This document shows, in pieces, positions 46,865 to 54,591 of a stretch of 64,000 nt of DNA. The position numbers and the translations under genes are program-made. Every line of letters begins with the position of its first letter. Position 1 is the stretch's first letter. Source of the DNA: an uncultured Clostridia bacterium (lineage in GTDB: Bacteria; Bacillota; Clostridia; Christensenellales; DTU072); contig CALVUD010000002.1 of the NCBI GenBank assembly GCA_944363505.1, positions 292,536 through 356,535 on the forward strand, given 5' to 3'. A model generated the notes under the pieces. It saw only the letters and a program-made list of their open reading frames with translations. It was not told where the DNA came from and made no database searches.

Positions 46865-47548
46865 TCAGGCTTTCCTTTTCAAAGATTTAATGTAGTTCTT
46901 TTTATCCGAGGATATGCGACGGCTTTCCAAGGCTTTTTGTATGGATTTGTTGCGTACCCATACGTTTTTGAAGGAATATGACGTAAAAAATGATATGACT
47001 TCGTCGTACTGTTTTACAAGCGCCGCCGAAAAATACCAGGCGATCGCCATATTGACGTAATATTCGCCGCTGTCGAAAGCGGCAAGCAATGCGGGCACTT
47101 CCCTGCGGAAATCTTTGTCCAGATAATAATTCAGCAATATCACCACGGCAAAACGCACCGTATACGCCGATGCGGAGTTCAGCCATTCCAAGCATTTGGC
47201 ATAAAACAGATCGCTGTTTTTCCTGATCGCTTTCAGAGCCGCCGCGACGACGTCGCACGACGCCCAATTATCGATTTGCGGCAACAGCTTCTCCAATTCG
47301 CATACCAGCTTTTCCCCGGAAAGACCGGAATGACCAAGAATCAGCCCGTGAAGCATTACTTCTTCCAGGTATTTGTGCTTTTCGCAAAGAAAAAATTCGT
47401 ATCCGCCTTTTTTGACGATTGCTTTCGCCAAAGCCTTTATATCGGGCACCCTGACCCCCAGGATCGCGGAGGAGTCTACTCCGGGCACGAGTTTCGCGCT
47501 GAAAGCTTTATATTCCGGAGTGGCTTTTTCACTAAGCTCTGCGATCAT
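46865..47548 (-). CDS. AlkD-like DNA alkylation repair protein
   Basis: A 227-residue all-helical HEAT-like repeat protein of the AlkC/AlkD glycosylase group. Typical elements are 'ILGVRVPDIKALAKAI' near the start, 'EEVMLHGLILGHSGL', 'DNWASCDVVAAAL' containing the conserved Trp-x-x-x-Asp region of the DNA-contact cleft, 'YTVRFAVVILLNYYLD' and 'VWVRNKSIQKALESRRIS'. It is expected to remove alkylated purines by base excision. It stands alone with its own promoter at 47578-47606. Confidence 0.88.
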   Translation of the reverse strand: MIAELSEKATPEYKAFSAKLVPGVDSSAILGVRVPDIKALAKAIVKKGGYEFFLCEKHKYLEEVMLHGLILGHSGLSGEKLVCELEKLLPQIDNWASCDVVAAALKAIRKNSDLFYAKCLEWLNSASAYTVRFAVVILLNYYLDKDFRREVPALLAAFDSGEYYVNMAIAWYFSAALVKQYDEVISFFTSYSFKNVWVRNKSIQKALESRRISSDKKNYIKSLKRKA

Positions 47549-47577
47549 GATAAGACTCCTTTTGCGGCGTTAAAAAT

Positions 47578-47606
47578 ATAATACAACCGGCGTCGCCGGA
47601 TTTCAA
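47578..47606 (-). promoter_or_regulatory. Promoter of the AlkD-like gene with palindromic spacer
   Basis: On the minus strand TTGAAA (47606-47601), 17 bp, TATTAT (47583-47578). The spacer contains the inverted repeat CCGGCG-A-CGCCGG, a possible operator between -35 and -10. Confidence 0.7.
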
Positions 47607-47664
47607 TACGCTTTCAAAAAATTTACGGTGAATAAGGATTTATCGGAAAAGCCGCCGCAACGCC

Positions 47665-48402
47665 TCACCTGTCCGTCGGCGTTTCGTCGGAACCGCAAAT
47701 AGCCGAAACCGCCCTTTCGTCGGCGCGGATCTTTTTGACGGAAAGAATGTAGTAAACGTCGGCAGCGACGATCGCAACCGCGACTATGGCAAACCTTATC
47801 GCTATCGCTGCGATACCGCCGAAACCGAAGGCTATAAACGCTACTCCGCAAAAGACGGAACATTCGAATAAAAAAGTACCCAAAGCCAGCGTATTGCCTG
47901 CCGCCGCATACAACCTTTTCACGTTCAGCGCGGAACGCACTCCGAACGATGCCTCCCGGCGGAGTCCGGCAATTTTTTCTGCGCGGAATCTTATACGGAA
48001 CAAAACCGAAGCCGTGATTATCCATACGGCGCCTGCGGCGATATGGCACCAGCCCGTTTCAAGCGCGTCCGTACCTATACCTTCCGCCGTCAGGACTCCC
48101 ATCCACGCCGCCGCCGCGATCGTAAGCGCCGACGCCGCCGCGAATAAGACCGTAAATAACGAATCCGGCTTCATACGCCTCGGCGCAAATGCCTTTTCTT
48201 CGGCAACCTTTGTCGACAGCAGATCGTCCGTATGCACGCCTAACGCTTCCGAAAGTTTTTCCAGCTCCGTCAATCCTATGCTGCCCCGCGCGCATTCCCA
48301 TTTGCTGATAGTCTTATCGGAAACGCCTAGCGCCGAAGCAAGCTGTTTCTGCGACAGCCCTCTTTCGGTACGCAGCGCCCTTATCTTTTCGTGAAGCTCC
48401 AT
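47665..48402 (-). CDS. HTH regulator with membrane domain
   Basis: A 245-residue protein. The ATG at 48402 lies 4 nt after the stop of the upstream gene and follows GGAG; a longer frame is rejected. Residues 1-65 are a Cro/C1-type (XRE) helix-turn-helix ('RGLSQKQLASALGVSDKTIS' then KWECARG). After a linker come four hydrophobic segments (about 85-230). Such HTH-membrane proteins usually form small regulatory units with their neighbours, here another HTH-membrane protein. The target genes are not apparent. Confidence 0.8.
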   Translation of the reverse strand: MELHEKIRALRTERGLSQKQLASALGVSDKTISKWECARGSIGLTELEKLSEALGVHTDDLLSTKVAEEKAFAPRRMKPDSLFTVLFAAASALTIAAAAWMGVLTAEGIGTDALETGWCHIAAGAVWIITASVLFRIRFRAEKIAGLRREASFGVRSALNVKRLYAAAGNTLALGTFLFECSVFCGVAFIAFGFGGIAAIAIRFAIVAVAIVAADVYYILSVKKIRADERAVSAICGSDETPTDR

Positions 48403-48406
48403 GATT

Positions 48407-49207
48407 TCATTCTCCGGAGTGATCTGCACCGTCATTCGGCTTTTCGGGGTTTTCGGCTTTGTATTTCTCGACGAAGTACCATCCCGCCAGCACCGAAACG
48501 ACAACGGTGACCACAATGCCGCCCAGCCAACCGAGGTATACTCCGATCGCCAGGCTCTGACTGTTCGCCATCGCGTAAGTGGCTTGGAAAAACATTGCGT
48601 TCATCAACAACAAGGCGATATTTACGGCTGCCGACATGATCGCCAACAGCTTATCCAACGCCTTCCCTTTCACAAGCGTATCCAAAAAAACGGGCACCAC
48701 CAAATTGATCGACCAACGCGCTTTGACAAGATTTAAGACCAGAGCGAGCAATCCGAAAAAAGCCCCCAGCCCGGGCAGAAGAAACAAAAAACCTTTATTC
48801 CCGAAACCGTCGGCTTCGCCGTTTATGTTGAAGTGTATCCCTATTATATCCGGCAGATCCGAGTATGCTTCGGCAGCCAGAACGAACATCGCCGTTATCA
48901 ACGCGGCTATACCTATATCGGCGATCAACGATACGACGTTGTATTTGAGTCTGCGCCGCTTCGGAGGAGTAGTGTCGCCGCAATCTTCGTCAGAGTATAT
49001 CCGTTCCCCGCCGATAAATTCGCCCGCGCTCTTCCCTGCCAAGGACGCAAGTTTGACCAGGTTATCCGGGTCCGGCAGACTTTCGCCTCTTTCCCACTTG
49101 CTTATCAGCTTATCGGACACGAAAAGTTTTGTCCCCAGCTCTGCCTGAGTCCAGCCTTTTTCTTCCCGCAGCTTGCGAATGTTATTCTGTAAAACCTGCT
49201 TATCCAT
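48407..49207 (-). CDS. HTH regulator with DUF1648-type membrane domain
   Basis: A 266-residue protein starting at the ATG at 49207, because the promoter (49218-49246) covers a longer frame. It has an N-terminal XRE helix-turn-helix ('KGWTQAELGTKLFVSDKLIS' then KWERGE) and from residue about 90 a membrane region that includes the DUF1648 element 'LPDIIGIHFNINGEADGFGN' (SdpI-like proteins). It could sense the membrane or an antimicrobial and regulate its own operon with the following HTH gene. The predicted transcript start is only about 4 nt before the ATG. Confidence 0.8.
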   Translation of the reverse strand: MDKQVLQNNIRKLREEKGWTQAELGTKLFVSDKLISKWERGESLPDPDNLVKLASLAGKSAGEFIGGERIYSDEDCGDTTPPKRRRLKYNVVSLIADIGIAALITAMFVLAAEAYSDLPDIIGIHFNINGEADGFGNKGFLFLLPGLGAFFGLLALVLNLVKARWSINLVVPVFLDTLVKGKALDKLLAIMSAAVNIALLLMNAMFFQATYAMANSQSLAIGVYLGWLGGIVVTVVVSVLAGWYFVEKYKAENPEKPNDGADHSGE

Positions 49208-49217
49208 ATCCGATCTA

Positions 49218-49246
49218 AGTATAACAAGAACCGATCGAAAACGCAA
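49218..49246 (-). promoter_or_regulatory. Promoter of the two-gene HTH operon (near-leaderless)
   Basis: On the minus strand TTGCGT (49246-49241), 17 bp, TATACT (49223-49218). Transcription should begin near 49211, four bases before the start codon. Confidence 0.65.
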
Positions 49247-49431
49247 CCTCAGCCTTTCTCAAGCCGCTCTACGAATCGTAGACATCGCCTTTCCCTTATT
49301 CCGCACACCAAAATCATTTTTTCATAAATCCAAAAACAGGTTCCCTTATACTTATTTTCGGAACCCTATATCTCCTATTAATCAAAACCGTTTTCAAATC
49401 TTCCGCAAACCCGCCCGATCAAGTATATTAT

Positions 49432-49472
49432 GACCGGTGAAAGCGAAATATCGCCCAAGCGGTTCATCGGTC
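49432..49472. repeat. Inverted repeat upstream of the integrase region
   Basis: GACCGGTGAA and TTCATCGGTC pair with one G-T mismatch around a 21-nt loop. A second hairpin, CCTAATA/TATTAGG, lies at 49501-49526, just before a 25-residue ORF. These may be recombination or regulatory sites of the integrated element. The rest of 49250-49430 shows only a GGTTCC/GGAACC pair and AT-rich sequence. Confidence 0.4.
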
Positions 49473-49533
49473 AACGCCGCTTATAAAATACAAGGTATCG
49501 CCTAATACTCTCAAAGGAATATTAGGTGAAGAA

Positions 49534-49611
49534 ATGACAACGGAAAAACGGTTGGAAAAGATAGAAAAAACGTTAGAAAAAATCCTTGCAATACTTGAAA
49601 ACGGAATATAA
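49534..49611 (+). CDS. 25-residue coiled-coil ORF before the integrase
   Basis: The short frame MTTEKRLEKIEKTLEKILAI plus LENGI shows a heptad pattern (leucine/isoleucine every three to four residues) and lies 33 bp before the integrase ATG, behind a weak purine-rich site. Short coiled-coil genes of this kind sometimes precede integrases. It could be real or chance. Confidence 0.35.
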   Translation: MTTEKRLEKIEKTLEKILAILENGI

Positions 49612-49644
49612 ACGAAAGACACGCCGACGGAAGATAATTCGGTA

Positions 49645-50703
49645 ATGCTCTACGAGTATATAGACGAGCGGCTAAACGAGTTAAAAGCCCCCAAAATAAA
49701 GCCTAAAAGCCTTTCTATACTACGCAACGCGGCAAACATATACATAAAGCCGACGATAGAAAATAAACCACTTTCAAAGGTTCGCACGCCCGAAATGTTG
49801 AAAGCAATAGAAAATTGTCCGTATAGTTATATGCGGCAAGTCGTATATAACGTATTTAGGGCAGTATTCAAAAGAGCATATCAATATGACATAATATCGG
49901 AAAACCCTGCCGAAAAATTAGACTTTGTATACCATAAGCGAAAGAAAGGCAGAGCCTTAACGCACGAAGAACAAACCGCATTTATAAAGCAAATACAAGA
50001 CGATTCAATGCGCCCGTTATGGTTGTTTTACCTATTGAGCGGTTGCCGTTGCCAAAAGGCATTAAGCATAACGTGGCAAGATATAGACACAGAAAATCAC
50101 CGTATATTCATACGCGGAACGAAAACGGAAGCAAGCGAAAGATATATACCGTTATTTCCGCAAATAGCCGACATATTGAAAGAAATACCGCACGACAACG
50201 AAAGAGTGTTTCCGTATACGCTCCGTATGATACAATGGCATTTTACGCGAATACGGAAAGCAAGCGGTTTTTGGTTTCGTATACATGATTTACGGCATAC
50301 GTTTGCAACGCGTTGTTTGGAAAACGGAATAACGACGAAAACGGTATCGAAATGGTTAGGACACAAACACACAAGCACGACGGATGAAATATACAGCCAT
50401 TTATTGACCGAGTTCGAACGTTCCGAAGTGGCAAAGTTTAATCCGAATAAATATAAAACAGTTTATTCCCGAAATGTCGTATTGGGTGTAAGAAAAAATC
50501 CTAAACCAAACTCAGGTGTTCGATTTAGGATTTGTCTGGCGGAGAGAGTGGGATTCGAACCCACGAAGCCCTTTATGGGGGCTTACACGATTTCGAGTCG
50601 TGCGCGTTCAACCGGGCTCCGCCATCTCTCCGCGATCCGGTTGCCTATCAATAATACATTATTTGCAACCGTTTGTAAAGTGATTATTTCTTTTTTTCCT
50701 TAG
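49645..50703 (+). CDS. Tyrosine recombinase integrase at tRNA-Ser
   Basis: A 352-residue phage-type integrase. The N-terminal SAM-like DNA-binding domain (about 20-95) precedes the catalytic domain with Arg in 'LSGCRCQKALSITW', Lys in 'IRGTKTEASERYIPL', 'HDLRHTFATRCLENG' (His-x-x-Arg), 'KWLGHKHTSTTDEIYSHLL' (His and nucleophile Tyr). The native protein should end about residue 285; the frame runs on through the tRNA-Ser terminator and the tRNA itself to 50703, so the last 60-70 residues are not genuine sequence. The gene is markedly A-rich compared with its neighbours. No other cargo gene of an element is seen. Confidence 0.88.
   Translation: MLYEYIDERLNELKAPKIKPKSLSILRNAANIYIKPTIENKPLSKVRTPEMLKAIENCPYSYMRQVVYNVFRAVFKRAYQYDIISENPAEKLDFVYHKRKKGRALTHEEQTAFIKQIQDDSMRPLWLFYLLSGCRCQKALSITWQDIDTENHRIFIRGTKTEASERYIPLFPQIADILKEIPHDNERVFPYTLRMIQWHFTRIRKASGFWFRIHDLRHTFATRCLENGITTKTVSKWLGHKHTSTTDEIYSHLLTEFERSEVAKFNPNKYKTVYSRNVVLGVRKNPKPNSGVRFRICLAERVGFEPTKPFMGAYTISSRARSTGLRHLSAIRLPINNTLFATVCKVIISFFP
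50493..50533 (-). terminator. Terminator of tRNA-Ser
   Basis: On the minus strand AATCCTAAA and TTTAGGATT pair around an 18-nt loop and are followed by TTTTTTC. It lies 4 bp beyond the CCA end of the tRNA and inside the integrase reading frame. Confidence 0.75.
50537..50631 (-). tRNA. tRNA-Ser(CGA)
   Basis: A class II tRNA with long variable arm. Acceptor GGAGAGA pairs with TCTCTCC, G73 is the serine discriminator, CCA is encoded. The anticodon stem CACGA/TCGTG holds the loop CTCGAAA (anticodon CGA, reading UCG). The variable arm AAGCCC/GGGCTT and T-arm GTGGG-TTCGAAT-CCCAC are intact. The integrase gene ends in it, marking an attachment site at its 3' end. Confidence 0.95.
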
Positions 50704-50746
50704 CTACCGCCCATTTATTTTTATATCGTGCTTAATTCTTTTTCAC

Positions 50747-50777
50747 GGAAAAAGGGAAGGTCGCCCTTCCCTTTTCC
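50747..50777 (-). terminator. Terminator of the feo operon
   Basis: On the minus strand AAAAGGGAAGG-GCGA-CCTTCCCTTTTT, about 40 bp after the stop of the Cys-rich protein gene. The stem has T-rich ends on both strands. Confidence 0.75.
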
Positions 50778-50814
50778 CGAAATCAATAATACGACATTGG
50801 AGATATGAAGATGT

Positions 50815-50988
50815 CTATTTTTTATATTTGCCCGACGCTTTGCAACTTTGGCATTTCGCCGCGTGAGGGCATTCTCCGCAACCCGAGCAGCCGCCTTTCC
50901 CTTGCTTCTTCCTGACGAAAGCAGCGATCGCCACCGAAACGACTATCAGTACCGCCACTACGGTTATTGCGATTTCGATTGCGCCCAT
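50815..50988 (-). CDS. FeoB-associated Cys-rich membrane protein
   Basis: A 57-residue protein with an N-terminal transmembrane helix (about 4-26, 'IAITVVAVLIVVSVAIAAFV') followed by a basic linker and a Cys cluster: 'GGCSGCGECPHAAKCQSCK' (six Cys). This matches the small Cys-rich proteins encoded after feoB in many Firmicutes, thought to help or regulate ferrous iron transport. It starts one base after the FeoB stop, with GGAGAG inside the feoB end. Confidence 0.85.
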   Translation of the reverse strand: MGAIEIAITVVAVLIVVSVAIAAFVRKKQGKGGCSGCGECPHAAKCQSCKASGKYKK

Positions 50989-50989
50989 A

Positions 50990-53275
50990 TTACGCTCTCC
51001 TTTTTACGGTTATTTTCGATCTTATCGCTTTAAAGTCTATTTTTCCGCGATAATTCAGCACTATCAGAGTTATTGCCGCCGCCCAGAAAGCCGCCCAGAT
51101 AAACGACGTCCACCACCATTCGCCGATAAGATAGATCATCGACGCGACCAGATAGGATACGATTATCCAGAATATCAAAGTGTTGTTAAAGCGCTTTTTG
51201 TCGGGCATTTCCGCTTTTGCCGTAGCTACAGCCGCAAAGCACGGTATCGTCAGCATGTTGAAAGCTATGAACGCTATCAACGCGGGCACTCCTATACCGG
51301 TTGCGGCAATCATTTCCGCCACGGAGTCTATGCCTTCCAGCGCTTCGTCCGCCGTAAATCCCGCCGTTATGCAAGCCGCCAGCGTACCGAATGTTGCAAT
51401 GACGTTTTCCTTTGCGATAAGTCCGGTAACCGCCGCCACAACGAACACCCAGCCCCAGTCGTTAAGCTGAGACCCGAAGCCCACCGGCGTAAACAGAGGA
51501 CGAACCAACATTCCTATTCCCGCCAGTATGCTCTCGTTCATCTCGGCGTCCGTGAGGAACTTCCAGTTGAAAGAGAAATGACTTACAAACCAGATGACTA
51601 TCGTGGAAGCGAGGATTATCGTAAAAGCTTTCTTGACGAAATGCTTTAACTTATCCCACAAAAGCATCGTAAGGCTCTTTAACTGCGGCATACGGTAAGC
51701 GGGAAGCTCCATAATGAACGGAGGCACTTCGCCGCGCATCGTGGTGGAACGCATTATCAGTACGGCGCATATCGCGGTGGCAATACCCAGTACGTACATC
51801 CCGTAAGTTATGAGGTCCGCGTTTCCGAGTCCCGTTATCTGCACCACGCCGCCCGCTATCGCGGTCAGTATGGGAAGTTTGGCTCCGCAGCTGAAAAACG
51901 GTATGACCCTGATCGTTGCCACCCTTTCGTTCTCGTCGGCAAGCGTTCTGGTATTGACCATAGCGGGAACGGAACAGCCGAAGCCCATGATCATAGGCAT
52001 AAACGCCCTGCCGGAAAGCCCGAACCTGCGGAATATCCTGTCCAGAATGAACGCGACGCGCGCCATGTAACCCGAATCCTCGAGTATCGAGAAGAACAGG
52101 AACAACAACAGGATCTGAGGAAGAAACGACAGTACCGCGAACAGTCCTCCGAACATACCGTCTACCACAAGTCCGGTCGCCCACTCCGCGACGCCGCCCG
52201 CAGCCATTGCATCGCCTATCGCGGAAGATATCGAGGAAGTGGCAAGATCCAATAGATTAAACAAAATCACGCCTATAGAGTTTATCCCGCCGTCGCCGAA
52301 TACGCCTTCGAACGCCGTTCCCTCGCCCGATACCCAGCCTTCGGGAAGCGCCGCTCCGAGGTAAAGGAAGTTTTCCGAAAACGTAAGATGGAACACGGCA
52401 AACAGAATGACGAGGAAAATGGGTATACCCCATATTTTGTGAGTCAGGACCTTGTCCGCCTTGTCCGAGCGGGTCAGCTTCTCCCGCGCCGATTTTTTGT
52501 TTCGGGTAAGCGCCGAAGAATAATTTTTGGAAATGTATTTGTATCTGGAATCCGCAACAATCGCTTCGAAGTCGGAGCCGAACGTCTCGTCTTTGAAAGT
52601 CTTTTTGAACTCCTCGACCGTTTTTGCCGCTTGCGGATGCGCCTTGACTTCGAGTTCGTCCATTTCCGCAAGCTTTATGGCATGGAACAACGCGTTGTCT
52701 ACTCCCGCGCCTTCGAGGGCGATTTTACAGTCGCCGATAAGGTGCGTAAGGCTCCCGCCTTCGAGCACCGTTTCACCCTTTCTCGGCTTTGACGAACACT
52801 CGAACGCCCTGCGCATCAATTCTTCTATTCCTTTATTTTTGAGTGCCGAAATCTTGACTACAGGTAGCCCGATATTGCTTTCCAGTTTAGCCGCGTCAAT
52901 CTTATCGCCCGCCTTCTCCACCTCGTCTATCATGTTAAGAGCGATGATCACGGGAACGTCTATCTCCATAAGTTGAGTGGTCAGATAGAGGTTTCTTTCA
53001 AGGTTTGTGGCGTCTACGATATTGATGACGCAATCGGGTTTTTCGTCAAGTATGTAGTTACGGGAAATGACTTCCTCCGGAGTGTACGGAGATAGCGAAT
53101 ATATTCCCGGAAGGTCCACGATCGCTATAGGTTCGGACAGTTTTTTGTAAACGCCTTCCCTCTTGTCAACCGTAACCCCGGGCCAGTTTCCCACGTGCGC
53201 CGTGGAACCGGTCAGACTGTTGAACAACGTCGTTTTACCGCTGTTCGGATTTCCCGCAAGGGCGAATTTTTTCAT
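50990..53275 (-). CDS. feoB: Ferrous iron transport GTPase FeoB
   Basis: A 761-residue FeoB. The cytosolic G domain has G1 'GNPNSGKTT' (8-16), G3 'DLPGIYSLSPYTPEE' (54 on), G4 'NMID' (about 115) and the G5-like 'SALKNKGIEEL'. The GDI-like helical part follows, then two Gate motifs with nucleotide-independent cysteine sites ('FFSCGAKLPILTAIAG' at about 445, and 'NMLTIPCFAAVA' near 690). It moves Fe2+ across the inner membrane. Its start overlaps the feoA stop by 4 bp. It is co-transcribed with two FeoA proteins and the Cys-rich partner. Confidence 0.96.
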   Translation of the reverse strand: MKKFALAGNPNSGKTTLFNSLTGSTAHVGNWPGVTVDKREGVYKKLSEPIAIVDLPGIYSLSPYTPEEVISRNYILDEKPDCVINIVDATNLERNLYLTTQLMEIDVPVIIALNMIDEVEKAGDKIDAAKLESNIGLPVVKISALKNKGIEELMRRAFECSSKPRKGETVLEGGSLTHLIGDCKIALEGAGVDNALFHAIKLAEMDELEVKAHPQAAKTVEEFKKTFKDETFGSDFEAIVADSRYKYISKNYSSALTRNKKSAREKLTRSDKADKVLTHKIWGIPIFLVILFAVFHLTFSENFLYLGAALPEGWVSGEGTAFEGVFGDGGINSIGVILFNLLDLATSSISSAIGDAMAAGGVAEWATGLVVDGMFGGLFAVLSFLPQILLLFLFFSILEDSGYMARVAFILDRIFRRFGLSGRAFMPMIMGFGCSVPAMVNTRTLADENERVATIRVIPFFSCGAKLPILTAIAGGVVQITGLGNADLITYGMYVLGIATAICAVLIMRSTTMRGEVPPFIMELPAYRMPQLKSLTMLLWDKLKHFVKKAFTIILASTIVIWFVSHFSFNWKFLTDAEMNESILAGIGMLVRPLFTPVGFGSQLNDWGWVFVVAAVTGLIAKENVIATFGTLAACITAGFTADEALEGIDSVAEMIAATGIGVPALIAFIAFNMLTIPCFAAVATAKAEMPDKKRFNNTLIFWIIVSYLVASMIYLIGEWWWTSFIWAAFWAAAITLIVLNYRGKIDFKAIRSKITVKRRA

Positions 53276-53505
53276 TTTGCCACCTCCGCTTCTACCAGTT
53301 CCGCCTCGCTTTTACGCAAAGTCAACTCGTAATGTCTGATTGTAACCTCCAACGGGTCGCCTAACGGCGCGCGCTTCCTGAGGTATACTTCCGCCCCGGG
53401 CGTTACGCCCATATCGAAAAGTCTTCTGCGTATTCTGCCGTCGCCGCCGACGCGTTTTATAACGCCCGACTCGCCTATTACAAACTCGCTGAGTTTCTTT
53501 TCCAT
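53272..53505 (-). CDS. feoA: FeoA-domain protein (proximal)
   Basis: A 77-residue SH3-like FeoA protein with 'RRRLFDMGVTPGAEVYLRKR' then APLGDPLEVTIR, the typical 'lr.lGl.pG..v.v....gdpi.v..rg..lalr' pattern. It binds the FeoB G domain and stimulates transport. It overlaps feoB by 4 bp and follows a GGAG site. Confidence 0.92.
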   Translation of the reverse strand: MEKKLSEFVIGESGVIKRVGGDGRIRRRLFDMGVTPGAEVYLRKRAPLGDPLEVTIRHYELTLRKSEAELVEAEVAK

Positions 53506-53517
53506 TTGAGTCCTCCT

Positions 53518-53730
53518 CTATATTACTAAAATTTTTGTTGCCAGCTCCCTGTCCAGCGCAAGCCTCGAGTCCTTGACCGAAACTATCACGCTGCCGCCGC
53601 CCTCGGACAACACTATCAGCTCGGAATCTATCGTGATCCCGAGATTTTCCAAGTGCTTTTTCGTCTTTTCTTCGGCTAATACCTTAATTACTTTGAGCTT
53701 TTTCCCCTGCGGGGCAAATACTATCGGCAT
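53518..53730 (-). CDS. FeoA-domain protein (distal)
   Basis: A 70-residue FeoA-like SH3 protein ('KKHLENLGITIDSELIVLSE' then GGGSVIVSVKDSRLALDREL), first in the feo operon. It is more diverged than its neighbour, lacking the 'GDPL' element. Two FeoA proteins per feoB are common in Clostridia. Transcription begins near 53790. Confidence 0.9.
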   Translation of the reverse strand: MPIVFAPQGKKLKVIKVLAEEKTKKHLENLGITIDSELIVLSEGGGSVIVSVKDSRLALDRELATKILVI

Positions 53731-53771
53731 CGCAATCCTCGTTTTATCATATTACGTCCGGCGACATAATA

Positions 53772-53785
53772 TGAAATTTATTTCA
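53772..53785. promoter_or_regulatory. Candidate operator 1 (TGAAATTTATTTCA)
   Basis: A near-perfect palindrome of the form TGAAAT-NN-ATTTCA, placed just downstream of the predicted feo transcript start (about +5 to +18). A second copy lies at 53834-53847. Both copies carry a TGTGAAAT-type or CACAT flank. Confidence 0.6.
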
Positions 53786-53796
53786 CATTTGTCTGC

Positions 53797-53825
53797 ATTA
53801 TATCAGACGCAAATCCCTCTGTCAA
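53797..53825 (-). promoter_or_regulatory. Consensus promoter of the feo operon
   Basis: On the minus strand TTGACA (53825-53820), 17 bp, TATAAT (53802-53797). It is flanked by the two palindromes, an arrangement suited to repression. Confidence 0.85.
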
Positions 53826-53833
53826 GCAAAATG

Positions 53834-53847
53834 TGAAATTAATTTCA
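53834..53847. promoter_or_regulatory. Candidate operator 2 (TGAAATTAATTTCA)
   Basis: A perfect 14-bp palindrome between the divergent feo and tetR promoters, just upstream of the feo -35 and of the tetR -35. It shares TGAAAT-NN-ATTTCA with operator 1. Confidence 0.65.
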
Positions 53848-53857
53848 GATTTTTGGT

Positions 53858-53886
53858 TTGCATTTTTCCGCTGAAAGTATTATAAT
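53858..53886 (+). promoter_or_regulatory. Promoter of the TetR gene
   Basis: TTGCAT (53858-53863), 17 bp, TATAAT (53881-53886). AAGGAG and the ATG at 53909 follow. Confidence 0.6.
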
Positions 53887-53908
53887 GAATCGTAATTAAG
53901 GAGCGATT

Positions 53909-54538
53909 ATGGCTAAAACCGTCCGCGAACCTCAACAAGAGCGTTCCATAGAGAAAAAAAACAGAATAATATCGGCGGGATACGAATTGTTTTCCGAACT
54001 CGGGTATTACAATACCAATACTGCCATGATAGCCAAGCGCGCGGGCGTGTCCACAGGCATAGTTTACGGTTATTTCCGTGATAAAAAAGACATTCTCCGC
54101 GAAGTTACCGCGCTGTATATGCAACGCATCACAAAACCCGTTTTCGATATGTTCGAAAATCTTCCCACACCCTTTCAGCCCAGAAAATTCGTAACTGACA
54201 TCGTCGAGTTGGTGCTCGAAGCGCACAAGAAAAACGCCAAGATACACGAGGCGCTTCACGCCCTGACGCATACCGACGAGGAAATCAGCGCGCAGTTCAT
54301 TCAGTTGGAGGACGAAATTACGCTTAAGATCGCCTCCCGCCTGACGGATATGGGTTTTCTGAAAAATGACGCCAACGAAAAGGTACACTTCGCAATGGAC
54401 CTTCTGCAATCGTTCGCGCACGAATACGTATACGACCATCACGAATACATCGATTACGACGTCATGAAAAAATTGGTGATTCGCACGGTTACCGCGTTGG
54501 CGGGATTGAGTCATACAGATTCCGAATTCCGAAGCTGA
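53909..54538 (+). CDS. TetR-family transcriptional regulator
   Basis: A 209-residue TetR protein. The N-terminal DNA-binding domain covers residues about 12-60 ('KNRIISAGYELFSELGYYNT' and 'IAKRAGVSTGIVYGYFRDKK'). A helical ligand domain follows, with no cysteine cluster or obvious metal motif. It is divergent from the feo operon with paired palindromes between them, so it may repress feo and itself. TetR control of feo is not the common arrangement, where Fur or DtxR is usual. It could also act on the one-carbon operon downstream. Confidence 0.9.
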   Translation: MAKTVREPQQERSIEKKNRIISAGYELFSELGYYNTNTAMIAKRAGVSTGIVYGYFRDKKDILREVTALYMQRITKPVFDMFENLPTPFQPRKFVTDIVELVLEAHKKNAKIHEALHALTHTDEEISAQFIQLEDEITLKIASRLTDMGFLKNDANEKVHFAMDLLQSFAHEYVYDHHEYIDYDVMKKLVIRTVTALAGLSHTDSEFRS

Positions 54539-54551
54539 GCTTTACGCGAGA

Positions 54552-54580
54552 TTGACTTTGACAAATCTATAATATATAAT
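54552..54580 (+). promoter_or_regulatory. Promoter of the one-carbon operon (near-leaderless)
   Basis: TTGACT (54552-54557), 17 bp, TATAAT (54575-54580). The expected transcript start, about 54587, is five bases before the ATG at 54592, which has no ribosome binding site. Confidence 0.65.
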
Positions 54581-54591
54581 TATATATCGGT

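Noticed and set aside
49645..50703. C-terminal 'ERVGFEPT...' part of the integrase as real protein
   Set aside because: It is the translation of the tRNA-Ser gene on the other strand, a well-known false tail.
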